Of a stretch of DNA of 64,000 nt, positions 40,501 to 55,500 are shown piece by piece. Below the pieces are notes generated by a model. The model had not been told where the DNA came from. It was given only the letters and a program-made list of their open reading frames with translations, and ran no database searches. Position 1 is the stretch's first letter, and each line of letters opens with the position of its first letter. The position numbers were made by a program, and so were the translations under genes. Source of the DNA: Orientallactaga sibirica (Eukaryota > Chordata > Mammalia > Rodentia > Dipodidae); the NCBI GenBank assembly GCA_036365145.1, contig JAEOAD010000035.1:5535501-5599500 (forward strand), read 5' to 3'.

Positions 40501-42634
40501 CTAAACATTTCTTCAAGTTAAGAAGAAGCAAGAGTTTTTCTATTTTTTAAATACAGAAATGTACCGAACTATGGCAAAATACCAATAGGCATTATTCATA
40601 ACTATTTTGAGGGACCACGCCCAACCTCAGTTTAAAAAAAAAGTGAAACACTATCATTTCATCTATGGCAATGATTTTTAAAACATGTACAATTTTTTGA
40701 TGCCAGAATGCAGTGCTTGCTACTGAAAAAGTTTCACCAGATAAGTAGTTCAAGAAAATGTTTATGAAGCCTGGGTCTAGATGAGTCAGAGTGTAAGTAC
40801 TGGTAACTCCTGTACGTTACGTCTAAGCACTGAAGTTAAGTGCAGCTTAATTTTAGAAAGACTTGCGTTATTAGTACCCCACTCAAACTAGTGGCTTATA
40901 GCTAATGTAGTACAGAAATTTTAAAATGCTCTCATTTTCTTTATGATATCCACTTTTACTTGGTCAGTGCCCAGGGAAATTGACAACTCGAAAGTCCAGT
41001 TAAATGGAAAGGTAGAATAAAAATGGATAGCCGGGCGTGATGGTGCATGCCTTTAATCCCAGCATTTGGGAGGCAGAGGTAGGAGGATGCTGTGAGTTTG
41101 AGGCCATCCTGAGACTACATAGTGAATTACAGGTCAGCCTGGGCTAGAGTGAGACCCTATCTCAAAGAACAAAAAAAAAAAGAATAAAGAGCTCAGTTAA
41201 TTTTGCTAAAATGTACTCATTCTATATAAGAAAAAAATCAGTTAAAACATACATAAAGGAGTAGTCTCACTTAATCCAGGCTTAATTTATAAATATTTAA
41301 TCAGCTACTCATCTACTGTCTAGGGTGAGTATATGTCAAAAGTTTGGAGGATAGGGAAGGGGGGACCCTCTAAAATACACAAAAGATGCTCGCTCACAGT
41401 GCTGGAATTCTCATTACCACCAAACTTGACTCAAAACAAGGAAAAACTTTCTAAGCATCATGAGACAGGATGTTCCATTCTGTCCAGAAACTTACATGAG
41501 AAACTCTAATACACCAAAGCAGGGAATTCTGTGGAATGAAAACTTTTGGCAGCTTTCTGCTGGCTACTAAACTCAGTTGTTATGACAAAACTATTGAGAA
41601 CTGGAATGGAGCTAAGTGAACTAACCATGAGAGAGAACCAGAGGCTTACTTAAGACCAGAAAGCTGTAAGAATATAAAGAACAGGAAATACATATGAAAC
41701 TTTATACAATCTTCCACCAATTACTCAATTTTAGAAAGATCAGTACTTTAGATTTTTAATTTGTGAAAAGGTTTTTAATTAGAAATTCAATTCTCCCACA
41801 ATTAAGTCTATTTAGATTTTGAAAAATATTGTTTCCTTTTGTATGAACTGAGCTTTCTAAGATCACTTCTTCCATTAATTTGTGGTGTCAATTTGACTAT
41901 TACATCTTGTTACATTTCTAACATCTATATGTGATCATCTCATTTTTTAAAAATATCTTATTTATTTATCTGAGAGAGAGATACAGGAATGGGCAGGTAG
42001 AGAGAGAGAGAGAATGGGCGCACCAGGGCCTCCAGCCACTGCAAACAAACTCCAGATGCATGCACCACCTTGTACATCTGGTTTACATGGTTCCTGGAGA
42101 ATGGAGCCTTGAACTGGGGTCCTTAGGCTCACAGGCAAGCATTTAACCACTAAGCCATCTCTCCAGTCCCTCATTTTTCATTATTAACACCCACTTTCTA
42201 TATATTTTCATTGAGTTTTACAGCAGTACAACATAATTTGGTTTCATTATGACACTTCCATTTGTGCTTTACAGTTCTTTAGATTTAAGATAAATATTAT
42301 GAAGCTGCACACTATTGTCTTGAAATTTAGGATTTATCTTCAAGTAATCATGTATGAGTAAACATCAATATCTTAAATCCAACAACAAAACATTTATTGA
42401 TCAAATACTTGAGAGTTCATCTGGAGCCAGACATGGAAAACTGCATAAGAAACCACATTCAGCCAGGTGTGGTGGCTCTCATCCCATCAGATGACAGGCG
42501 TACAGCCACAAGCTGGGAGGGCATCCTGGGCTAGTGAGTTGCAAGCCACTCTGGACTACAGAGTGAGACCCTAAGTAAGCTGAAAGACAGACAGAAAGGA
42601 AGAAGGAAGGGAGGGGAAAAAGGAAAGGAAGATG

Positions 42635-42667
<33 letters not shown>

Positions 42668-44279
42668 AGGAGGACTAGGTAAGAAGAAGAGGAAAAGGAC
42701 AAGGGAGAACTAGAAATGCAGTTTTGTTTTGGTAATCGTTGGAAGCTCCACTCACTATTGAACTGTTAGCATAATTCTAACAATTGCCACTGTTATCAAA
42801 CCACTAAAAACATAACAAATACAATTCAAAATAGAATATATTACTAAGAATAAGATAAGAAACAGCTTCCATTTTTTCTCTTCTGTTTTTGGTTTAAGCC
42901 CAGAAGTTTAAAATTATGAAAATTGTGAAAATATTTTTAAAAATTCTCTTTAGTCCAATCATAACAAGGCTTATTTATTACAATTCTTTTGTTTTTGCAA
43001 TTTTAGTATGTTTTAAATAAAATCACTGTGTCAAAAGTCATGTGGCTGATAGGTCCTATTCCTAAGCAACAGATGTTGGAGACAAAGCAAGAAATAATTC
43101 AAACTGAGCAGGTGATTAAAACATGAGGTCATTAGAAAATATCCTAAGTCTTCATTTTGTTTCCGTAATTGTAGCATACCTTAACTACTACTTTCCATAT
43201 TTGGATAACCGAACTTCTTGCTGAGAATTTAGATACTGGATGTCCCAATCCTGTGATGCCAGCTGATTAATTCCTAGCAGATTTCACAAATCTAAACAAG
43301 TAGTAAGTGTCCAGGCATGGTGGCGCACACCTTTAATCCCAGCACTTGGGAGGTAGAGGTAGGAAGATCACATGAGTTTGAGGCCACTTGAGACTACCTA
43401 ATAAATTTCTATATGGGCCTGGGCTAGAGCTAGACCCTACCTCAAAAAACAAAAAATAAAAAGGTGGTAAGTACAGTCTTTGTTCTTTTCCTTAGGCAAA
43501 TCAGCCATTTCCTCTGCAAGAATTATTTTCCAGGGCTAGCATCCAGTTTCCTATGGATATTAGAAATTATCAAAGAAAATAATATGGAATACCCTTTTAA
43601 ACTGCAACAATGTAATTTTTTTGAAATACCACAAAAGGGTTACATCAGTTAAATGCAACCTAAATATTTTTTAAATTTTTGTTTATTTATTTACTTGAAA
43701 GTGACAGACAGAGAGAGAGGCAGAGAGAGAGAGAGAAGTTCCTGGAGAATGGAGCCTTGAACTGGGGTCCTTAGGCTCACAGGCAAGCATTTAACCACTA
43801 AGCCATCTCTCCAGTCCCTCATTTTTCATTATTAACACCCACTTTCTATATATTTTCATTGAGTTTTACAGCAGTACAACATAATTTGGTTTCATTATGA
43901 CACTTCCATTTGTGCTTTACAGTTCTTTAGATTTAAGATAAATATTATGAAGCTGCACACTATTGTCTTGAAATTTAGGATTTATCTTCAAGTAATCATG
44001 TATGAGTAAACATCAATATCTTAAATCCAACAACAAAACATTTATTGATCAAATACTTGAGAGTTCATCTGGAGCCAGACATGGAAAACTGCATAAGAAA
44101 CCACATTCAGCCAGGTGTGGTGGCTCTCATCCCATCAGATGACAGGCGTACAGCCACAAGCTGGGAGGGCATCCTGGGCTAGTGAGTTGCAAGCCACTAT
44201 GGACTACAGAGTGAGACCCTAAGTAAGCTGAAAGACAGACAGAAAGGAAGAAGGAAGGGAGGGGAAAAAGGAAGATGAG

Positions 44280-44320
<41 letters not shown>

Positions 44321-47300
44321 AGGAGGACTAGGTAAGAAGAAGAGGAAAAGGACAAGGGAGAACTAGAAATGCAGTTTTGTTTTGGTAATCGTTGGAAGCT
44401 CCACTCACTATTGAACTGTTAGCATAATTCTAACAATTGCCACTGTTATCAAACCACTAAAAACATAACAAATACAATTCAAAATAGAATATATTACTAA
44501 GAATAAGATAAGAAACAGCTTCCATTTTTCTCTTCTGTTTTTGGTTTAAGCCCAGAAGTTTAAAATTATGAAAATTGTGAAAATATTTTTAAAAATTCTC
44601 TTTAGTCCAATCATAACAAGGCTTATTTATTACAATTCTTTTGTTTTTGCAATTTTAGTATGTTTTAAATAAAATCACTGTGTCAAAAGTCATGTGGCTG
44701 ATAGGTCCTATTCCTAAGCAACAGATGTTGGAGACAAAGCAAGAAATAATTCAAACTGAGCAGGTGATTAAAACATGAGGTCATTAGAAAATATCCTAAG
44801 TCTTCATTTTGTTTCCGTAATTGTAGCATACCTTAACTACTACTTTCCATATTTGGATAACCGAACTTCTTGCTGAGAATTTAGATACTGGATGTCCCAA
44901 TCCTGTGATGCCAGCTGATTAATTCCTAGCAGATTTCACAAATCTAAACAAGTAGTAAGTGGACAGGCATGGTGGCGCACACCTTTAATCCCAGCACTTG
45001 GGAGGTAGAGGTAGGAAGATCACATGAGTTTGAGGCCACTTGAGACTACCTAATAAATTTCTATATGGGCCTGGGCTAGAGCTAGACCCTACCTCAAAAA
45101 ACAAAAAATAAAAAGGTGGTAAGTACAGTCTTTGTTCTTTTCCTTAGGCAAATCAGCCATTTCCTCTGCAGGAATTATTTTCCAGGGCTAGCATCCAGTT
45201 TCCTATGGATATTAGAAATTATCAAAGAAAATAATATGGAATACCCTTTTAAACTGCAACAATGTAATTTTTTTGAAATACCACAAAAGGGTTACATCAG
45301 TTAAATGCAACCTAAATATTTTTTAAATTTTTGTTTATTTATTTACTTGAAAGTGACAGACAGAGAGAGAGGCAGAGAGAGAGAGAGAAAATAGACACAC
45401 CAGGGCCTCCAGCCATTGCAAACGAACTCCAGATGCATGCGCCACCTTGTGAATCTGGCTTGAACCAAGCCTTGAACCAGGATCCTTAGGCTTCACAAGC
45501 AAGAGCTTAACCACTAAGCCATTTCTCCAGCCCCCAACCTAAGCCCCATTTTAAGATGCAAAAATACTAATTAAGGCATGAAATAAGGCTAATCTCTGGG
45601 GCTTTTCCTCCCCATACTCCCTTACAGGAGTCAAGGAAGAGAGGCCTATCAGCTATAATTTGCTTAAGCTTAAAAGTTATTTTAAAAAAATCATTCTCAT
45701 TCCTTTTGTACAAAAATAAGAATAAATTAAGGGCTGGAGAGATGATTTAACAGTTAAGGCACTTGCCTGCAAAGCCAAATGACCCAGGTTTGATTCCTCA
45801 GGACCCATGTAAGCCAGATGCACAAAGTGGTGCATGCATCTGGAGTTTGTTTGCAGCAGCTGAAGGCCCTGGCATGCCCATTCTCTCTCTCAAATAAATA
45901 AAATAAATAAAAAGAATAAATTAAGTCAGGATTGAAGAGATTGCTCAGTGGTTAAAGTTACTTGCTTATGAAGCCTGCTGGCCCAGGTTCAATTCCCTAA
46001 TACTCATATATAAAGCCAGATGCACAAAGTAGTATAGGCATTTGGAGTTTGTTTGCAGTGACAAGAGGAACTGGCGTGCCCATTCCTCACCACCCCTCAT
46101 TCTCTCTCTGCTTGCAAATAAGGTTTTTTTTTTTTTTTTTTTTTAAAAAAGGATAAATTAAGATGTAGTAGTTTTCACATAGCCTTTTCTTTCTTTCTTT
46201 TTTTAGTTTTTTGAAGTAGGGTCTCACTCTAGCTCAGGCTGACCTGGAACTCACTATATAGTCTCAGGGTAGCCTCAAACTCTCAGCGATCCTCCTCCCT
46301 CTGCCTCCCGAGTGCTGGGATTAAAGGCATTGCGCCACCACGCCCAGCTATACACATTCTTTTCTTAAGGGAAAACTAGTATTCCTCTTATTATCTACAA
46401 TATTAAAAACTGATTTAATAATGGGGGTTATTTCCTCCCATTTCTTCCTTCTTACAGGAAAAACTATCCCATTTTTCCTATCTCTAATGGGGAATTAATG
46501 TGACATACAAAAAATATATAATTTAAAGAGAAAGAACACCTCTGAAACTTTGTAACCTCATGCATTTATGTGTGATTTTTGCATGTATATGGATGACTAT
46601 GCATGTTCCTATGTGTTGGGTGTATCATGTGCAGGAAGGCATGTGGAGGGCAGAGTCAAGTACCTTTCTCAATTGCTCTCCACTTTATTTATTTGTTTAT
46701 TTATTTTTGGTTTTTCGAGGTAGGGATCTCACTCTGGCTCAAGCTGACCTGGAATTCACTATGTAGTCTCAGGGTGGTCTGGTTTTGGGGGCTTATCTAC
46801 TTGTTTTCCGAGTGGCTCTAGACACAGTGCAATCTCTGGGTCTCCTTTCTTAACCAAAGTGTGCAGGGTCTTCATTAAACTAAACCTAAATGGCTGACTA
46901 AAAAAACTCATTTTATGGTAAGTCAGCAGGTATCTCTAGAAGATCACTTAATGGCAGGCAAAGCACAGTTAGTATGATTAAAAAAAAAAAACTTAGTTAT
47001 AGCAGTGTTTTTATTTTTATTTTTTGCTTAAAAGACCTTTTTCTTTTGGGATCTGATTTTATAGTACCTTTTGTTCTTCTGTGAATTCAGAATTGTTGTG
47101 CTGAGCCTGGGCCTCTTTTTGTAGATGTCTTGCTAATCTGTAAGAAGAAAACATTGTTTAGAATGGAAAGAAACCAATTTATCTCAACTGCAGCAAGGTG
47201 ATACAATTTAATCTTTTAAAAATAGTGACAAACAATAATACTTTGTTTTCAAAGCCCAAGTCTACATTACCCTCAGAATCAAACTTCACACATAGGTACT

Positions 47301-50300
47301 TTTTATATCATATCACTGGGAGCCTTTTAGCTCTTGTTAGGTCAAGCAGAATCCTGGATGCTGGAAAGGATTCCAAGGCATCCCATCCAGCTTTCTTTAC
47401 CATGAACGAATGTCCCTGTAACTAGCCAATAAGCAGTTGGTCAGATTCTGCTCAGACATTTCCAGTGAGCACCCAGCGACCCTACTACCTGGAGATGCTT
47501 TATACATCTATTACTATTTTTAAAATATTTAATTAATTTATTTATTTGAGAGAGAGAGAGAGAATGAGAATGGGCATGCCAGAGCCTCTAGCCACTGCAA
47601 ACAAACTCCAAACACATGTGCCACCTTGTGCATCTGGCTCTATGTGGGCACAGAGGAAATGAACCTGGGTCCTTTGATTTTGCAGGGAAGTGCCTTAGTC
47701 ACTAAGCCATCCTTCCAGCCCATCATTATATATTTTTTAAAATATTTTTTTATTTTGATTTATTTAGAGAGAGAGAGAGGGAGAGAAGGAAAGAGGCACA
47801 TAGAGAACGGGCACTCAGGGCCTCAAGCCAGTGCAAATGAACTCCAGATGCATGTGCCCCTTGTACATATGGCTTATGTGGGTCCTGGAGAGTTGAACCT
47901 AGGTCCTTTGGCTTTGCAATCTAATGTCTTAATGGCTAAGCCAGCTCTTCAGCCCTTTATAATTATTTTATTTGAGAGAAAGAGGACAGGAGAGAATGGG
48001 TGCACCAGGGCCTTTAGCCACTGTAAAGAAATTCCAGACACATGCGCCACCTTGTGCAGCTGGCTTATGTGGGCCCTGGGGAATTAAAACCTCGGTCCTT
48101 TGACTTTGCAGGCAAACGCCTTAACTGCTAAGACATCTCTCCAGCCCTGTTATTATTTTTTACATGGGTATGGGTGTGCAGACCAGAGGTTGTCATCTGG
48201 TGTCTTCCTTTTGTGGCAAGATCTCTCACTTGAGCACAAGGCTTGTAGATTGAGCTAGCCTAGGTACCCTGCTTGCTCTGGGGATGCCCTATCTCTGCCT
48301 CCAGCACACTGAGAAGACAGACAACTGCCAGTGTGCACTGCAACATTTACATGGTGCCAGGGACTGAACTCCAATCTTTACATTTTTATCCACTGACCCA
48401 TCTCCCCAGCCCCTATCAGGCCATTATTAATTGACTGATTAGCCCAAATCCAAACTACAGTAATAACACTCTGTTAAGATCTACTTTGAAAATATTTTTA
48501 AGGAAAAAACCTCTTTACCAATCAGAAAAAGAATCACTGCCTGCCCAATTCTCATTAGACTTTAAAAGCCAGGCCTTAGGTGAATTTTCTAGGATAGAGT
48601 TATGTTATTACTCCAAGCTCAACAGTGCAGCAAAAAACAAACTGACTCTTACAAATAAAACACACCACCCATTCAGTCATTGGGCCTGTCTGGCCAAACT
48701 TGAATATTCAGTGTCCTGTTTTCACTACTAATGACTTCTGTCTCCCATACGGCTGCATGCAGTGCAGCTTTTTCCAGCTTTCAGTTGGCTGGTCTACAGG
48801 GAGGTTTTCTGCTCAGCACCAGCTTGCTTTCTCAGTGACCATGCCTCTCAGGCAAGAGATGTCTTCAGCAATAGGGTCTTACTATCTGTTTCTCAAGGGA
48901 AACCAAGGGCTTTGGCAAAAGCCTTTAATGTTTTGGAGGCTACCGGGACCTCCTTGGCCAACAACTCACTGGAAGGTATCCCATCCCAGCACTGAAAATT
49001 TTCTAGTAACAGTCTATAGCTTCTAGATGTGCCATTATTCAAAAAAGTAGGTTTACATAAGTCTTATTCACACTGTCTTGAATTTAGATTGACCCTCCCC
49101 CTGCCCTTCTTTTTCGCATTCTCTTCCCATGGCATTGCTTAGGCCATTCCCCTCCTTGTAATCTGTTCTTCTACTTACATATGTGCAATACCATACACAT
49201 AAGTCCTTCTCTTTCCTCCCTCCCTTATAGCCTTTTACCAGCTTACTGGTTTCTGGTACCTATTTTTGGTTCCAGTTCACACACAAGTCTATACATGTGA
49301 TGTTTGGCTTTCTGAGCCTGGGTTACCTCACTTAGTATAATCCTTTCCAGATCCGTCCATTTCCCTGAAAATTTCATAATTTCATTTTTCTTTACCGCTG
49401 AATAGAACTCCATTGTGTAAATGTACCACATCTTTATTATCCATTCATCTGTGGAGGGGCATCTAGGCTGCTTCCATTTCCTAGCTATTGTGAATAGAGC
49501 AGCAATAAACATGGTTATGCAAGTATCTCTAAAGTAGTGAGAAGAGTCCTTCGGATATATGCCTAGGAGTGCTATAGCTGGATCATATGGTAAATCTATT
49601 TCTAGCTGACTCAAGAACCTCCACACTGATTTCCACAATGGCTACACCAGATTACATTCCCACCAACAGTGTAGAAGTGTTCCTCTTTTTCCGCATCCAC
49701 GCCAACACTTATTGTCATTTGTTTTCTTGAGGGTAGCTATTCTGACAGGAGTGAAATGGAATCTCAAAGTGGTTTTAATTTGCATTTCCCTGATGGCTAA
49801 GGATGTGGAACACTTTTTTAGATGTTTATATGCCATCTGTATTTCTTCTTCTGAGAACTCTCTATTTAGTTCCATAGCCCTTTTTTTAACTGGGTTGTTT
49901 GAATTCTTATTATTCTGTTTTTTAAGTTCTTTGTATATTCTGGATATTAATCCTGTCAGATGTATAGCTGGCAAAGATTTTCTCCCATTCTGTAGGTTGT
50001 CTCTTTGGCCATAAAGGCCCAATGACTGAACGGGTGCAACAGTGGCATGTCTACTCATGGAGTAATCAACTGCTCCATAATTGGACTGAAGGCCCTCTCT
50101 ACAGGAGGGAATACATACCTGGTACTGGAAAACCTAAGCAAAAGTCTATGGCAGGGGAGGTCATGAGCCTTAGGGGTATAAAGCCTGCTCTTGTCTCACT
50201 AAATGTATATTTTAGTCCCACCAAGCTGCCCTGAAAGCACTACATTTAATGTTCATATTCACATATTAATGCTACTCTCACTTCCGGTTAGAGAAGCTTC

Positions 50301-52463
50301 TCTTTTCAGATAGCGATGATCACTGGGATGACCCAAAAGGCAACATAGTGCTGAGAAGAAGGGATGGAGGAATGCCCAGCACTGAAACATCTCTGTCACA
50401 CCCTCCAAGGCTCAGGGCCCATTGCAGAAGAGGGGTCAGATAGAACTGAAGAGCCAAAGGAAGGGTACGACTCCTTACAATGCAACTGTCCAGACAGAAA
50501 TTGGCCTTGATATCCATGACCTTGCAGTGCCTAGCAATACCTTCGCAAGACCCTCATAATAGAAGAAAAAGATGATGACATCAAATTAAAAGAGAGACTA
50601 ATGGAGAGAGGGAGGGGATATGATGGAGAGTGGAGTTCTAAAGGGGAATGGGGGGAGGGGAGGGAAATATGCATTTTTTGTATGTAAGTATAGAAGTTGT
50701 CAATTAAAAAAAAACACCAATTTGGGGCAAAGGATTAGAACAGGCATTTCTTTCTAGAGATATAAAAATGGTCAATAATCACATGAAAAGATACTCAACA
50801 TCATGGTCATCAGAAATGTCAAAACGACAAGATACCACTTCATACTCACAAGGATGGATAGAATTAAAAAGTGAAAATAAAGACAGAAAATAACAGGTGC
50901 TGATGAGGATGGAAAGTGGTGCCAGCCCCTGAGGAAAAGTATGGTAGTTCCTCAAGAAGTTAGTTACTCTATGAACAAGTAATTTTAAATTCCTAGGTAT
51001 ACACCTAAGAGAGGTGAAAATACACATTCACACAAAGCCCCTGTACACAGCTGGCCATGGTTGGGGAGAGAGAGAAAGAGAGAGAGAAACATAGTACTTA
51101 GGTAGGCTGAGGTAGGAGAATCACCATGAGTTCAAAACCAGCTTGCTGGGCTACATAGTGGGTTTCCAGCCAGACTGGGCTAGAATGAGACTCAGCATGT
51201 GCCCCCTCCCAAAAACACCTTTACAGTATTATTCACAATAACTGAAAAATGTCCATTGACTGATGAATGGTAACTAAAATGTAGTATTACCCACTTAGTA
51301 GAATGTTACATTCAGATACCTGCTACAATGTGATATGAACTTCAAAATTACTATGCTAAATGAAATAAGCCAAATTCAAAGATCACATTCTGATGATCTC
51401 AGTAGTTAAAGTTGCTTGCTTGCAAAGACTGCTGGTCCAGCAGTTAAAGGTACTTTCTTGCAAAGCCTGCTGGTCCAGGTTCAATCCTCCAGTTCCCATG
51501 TAAAGCCAGATGCACCAAAGATCACATTCTATGCCTTCATGCAATGAAATGCCCAGAATGATGAAACAGAAACCTCATTAGTGGTTGCTTCCACTCATGT
51601 ACTTCTCTTCTTGTAAAGCTGGACATACAATATTTTTCATATGTCATTCACGGTCTTTTTGTGAACTCTACACAAGACAAGATAGAAACAGAAACATATG
51701 GCCATCTCCCCTGTTCTGAACTTCTTTTCCTCTTCCTTCCTCATACACCTGGCATGTATATGGGGTGCTTCACAGAAACCCATAGCTTAGCTGGGCGTGG
51801 CAGGGCACATGCCTTTAATCCCAGCACTCAGGAGGTTTGAGGTGGGAGGATCACCATGAATTCAAGGCCAGTCTAGGTCTACAAAGTGAGTTCCAAGTCA
51901 GCCTGGGATAGAGTGAGACTCTACCTTGAAAAGAGCAAGCAAAACACACACACACACACAACACACACAAACCCAAAAATAGTGTCTCTCCTTACCAATA
52001 TCAACTATGTCTCCCTGAATTCAGGGATGGCACACTAGGTTACAGATTCTCCCCCTGAATGAGTCTACACAGTTTGCTAACAACAGCTATCAGTTTAAGA
52101 CAGATGCAAAAAGTGGTGCATGCATCTACAGTTGCAGTGGCAGCAGACCCTGGTGCACCCATTCCCTTTCTCTCACTGTCTCTGCTTGCAAATAATTTTT
52201 TTTTAAATCATTAAACTGTATATGTAAAATGTGTCTAACTTATAACAAGTATAAGTTATACCTTAAAGGAGTTATTTAAAACTTCTTTAAGACATGGGTA
52301 CGCTTTATTTTTTGGTTTTTCGAGATAGGATTACACTCTAGTCCAGGCTGACCTGGAATTCACTATGTAGTCTCAGGGTGGCCTAGAACTCACGGTGATC
52401 CTCCTACCTCTGCCTCCCGGGTGCTGGGATTAAAGGCATGAGCCACCACGCCCAGCTTTAATT

Positions 52464-52510
<47 letters not shown>

Positions 52511-55500
52511 TGACAGAGAGAGAGAGAAAGAGAATGTGGTCACACCAGGGCCTCCAGCCACTGCAAACTCCAGATGCATGCACCACCTTGTGCATCTGGT
52601 TTATGTGGGACCTGGAGAATCGAACCAGGATCCTTAGGCTTCGCAGGCAAGTGCCTTAACCACTAAGCCATCTCTCCAACCCCTGGGTACACTTTAAAAT
52701 CTTTCCTAAGGGCTGGGGAAATGGCTTAGCTAGGCCCTTGCCTGCAAAGCCAAAGGACCTAGGTTCAATTCCCCAGGACCCGTGTAAAGCCAGATGCATA
52801 AGGAGGCACATGCATCTGGAGTTTGTTTGCAGCGGCTGAAGGCCCTGGCATTCCCATTGTCTCTATCTCTGCTTCTCTCTCTCAAATAAATAAAAGATAA
52901 ATAAATAAAATCTTTCCTAAATCCAAAAATCCATATCCTAAATCCATTCTATGACAAAGTGAGACCTAATTTTAGTCTGTTAAAGGAAAATCTACACGCT
53001 CTGGATGGATTAGATGGGCGAATGAAAGCACTGATGCCCTAGTAGTAATGGTGAACTCTGTCCAATGTTCTAGAGGTTCAACTCATGCCTACAGGTAAAA
53101 CAGGCCTGCTCTCAAGAGCACATAAGCAAGTGACTGATGATGGGAACTCTACCCAGTTCCTACAGAGACACAGGAATTAGTGGGTCTTAAGCTGTCTGTA
53201 GTGAAGGAGCAATTTTTCCTCCCCATCTGTTGCAGATTAATACTTTGTAAATATAATTTTAAAAACACCATTTAAAAACTGTCAAGTTGCTATCAGACTT
53301 CTGAACGGTCACACTCCATTTCTTCATCTGCTGCACACCAGCACCAGTTTGTGGACTAGTCCAACCCATGGAGCACACTGAAGGAACTAGAAAGCACTGT
53401 AACGACTAAGAATAGGCTACAGCCAGTCACCAGCTCATCCGTTCATTTAACATTTATGGCTATGCTAGAGAAATAGCACAGGACTGACTCTGTAGACACT
53501 GTCTTACTCAGAACAACAGCTTCCATTCTTCTTTACAAGTTAGGAGTCACGGATGCCCAGACAGCTGCAAGGAGGTCTATCAAATAGAGATATTTATTCT
53601 TGTTAACTGGCTGTGGTAGTTTGAATGTATATCCCCCATTGTCTCAAGTGTTAATATTAAACCTGTAACTTGGATCTCCAGCTACCTGGCTGGAGGAGGT
53701 GTCACTGGGGGTGGATCTGCACTTCAGCCCAATTATGCAGAAAGGTCTGAGCTCTGGCCATGCTTGCTTATGGTTCTGCCTCCTGGCGTTGGTGTTTTTT
53801 GCCTCTGTTTGGATGTATGGAAGCAGCAGCTTCTGTCATTGATGGAACTTCCCCTGGATCTATAAGCTTGAAATAAATCCCTTCTTCCCCTAAACTGTCT
53901 GGGTTGGATGCTGAACAACACTGGCTATGTGCATTTTAGATAATAAATTTAACACAAATTCTTTTTTTAAATACTCTATATATTTATATGCAAGAGAAGA
54001 AAATGGGAGTAAGAGAGACAGAATGAGAATGGACACATGAGGGCCTCTTGCAGCTGCAAATGAACTCCAGATGCATGTACCACTTTGTGCATCTGGCTTT
54101 ACATGGGTACTGGGGAATAGAACCTGGGCCAGCAGGCTTTGAAAGCAGGCACCTTTAACTGCTGAGCCATCTCCCCAAGAAAAGATTAAGCAGAATAGTG
54201 TTGGAGGAAGGTATGATATGCCAGACTGATAGGCATGAGGGTGGACAGGAGGCTTTCAAGTTGAACTAGGTGACAGAGGTAAATTAAAATTTCACCTCAG
54301 GCCTAAAGGTGAGCCAGGTAACCTAAGGAAATAATGGGCAAGCGTACTGGGGGTAGGGAACCCTAAAGCAGAGGTGCACTTCAGCAGGGTGTGGGAACAT
54401 TTACTTTTCCTACTTTGGTATTGCAATATGCTATTGGTCAAAATCATTCCATTAAATCAAGCTTTACCCATCTTCTTATCGCCAACCCTCATGAGTTCAA
54501 TGATGAACTGTTACAGTACAGCGTTCTTAAAATATGACAATACATGTACCATCCTTCCAGCATTCCCAATAAACCTGTCCCAATATGTTATATGCCTATG
54601 AAGGCATTACTGGCTACCCAATTAGAAATCCTAATTATCCTAGACTTCCTTCTTTACTCTTGATGGCCAGCCAGGGACTAATTGTTTGCTTCATACTATG
54701 GCTGTCTACTGGCCTCCTTAGCTGCAACCTTTTCCTCCAAAGAGCTTTTTCAAAAGCAAAACAAAGAAAAAGAAAAATAGCAATTTATGTTCATTTCTTG
54801 ATAAATTAGAAAAATTAAAAAAATTTTTTTGTTTGCTTGTATTTTTGAAGTAGGGTCTTACTCTATCCCTGGCTGACCTGGAATTCATTCTGTAGTCTCA
54901 GGGTGGCCTTAAACTTGCAGCCATCCTTTGGGATTAAAGGCACGTGCCACTAAATCATGACTTTATATGTGGTCTGAATGTTCATAAAATTTAATTCATA
55001 TCCAGTATTTCTATTGAAATTTGGCACTGCAGTTTTTAAAAAAATTTTTATTTATTATTATTTTTTTGGAGAGAGACAGAGAGAGGGGGAGAGGAAGACA
55101 GAGATGGGCGCACCAGCAGTGTCTCAGCTGCTGTGAACGAAATCCAGATGTGTGCGCACCCTTGTGGTCAAGTGCGGCATTGCGCCCTTGCGTCACTTTG
55201 CATCTGGCTAAACGTGGGACCTGGAGATTGGAACCGCTGGAGATTGGAACCAGTGTTCTTAGGCTTAGCAGACAGTCACCTTAACCCCTAAGCCATCTCT
55301 CCAGCCCAGCACTGCAGTTTTTATACCTGGAAGACTATTCTGCATCTCTCAAAGTTCAAAGGTTGGTAGCGAGGCTCAACTATGCTCTTGTGTTTGCCTA
55401 GTTCCCTCATTCAAGTGTTTCTAGAAATTCCACCTAAGCAGCTTGCATTTTCAGTTTTCCTTTGTAATTTCAATTAGACATGGTATTCTCCAGTTTCCAC

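Noticed and set aside
43464..45304. Two identical-looking 62-codon ORFs ([14 protein letters not shown]...)
   Set aside because: They appear twice only because the 1.65-kb segment is duplicated. No coding signal; they overlap a B1 edge.
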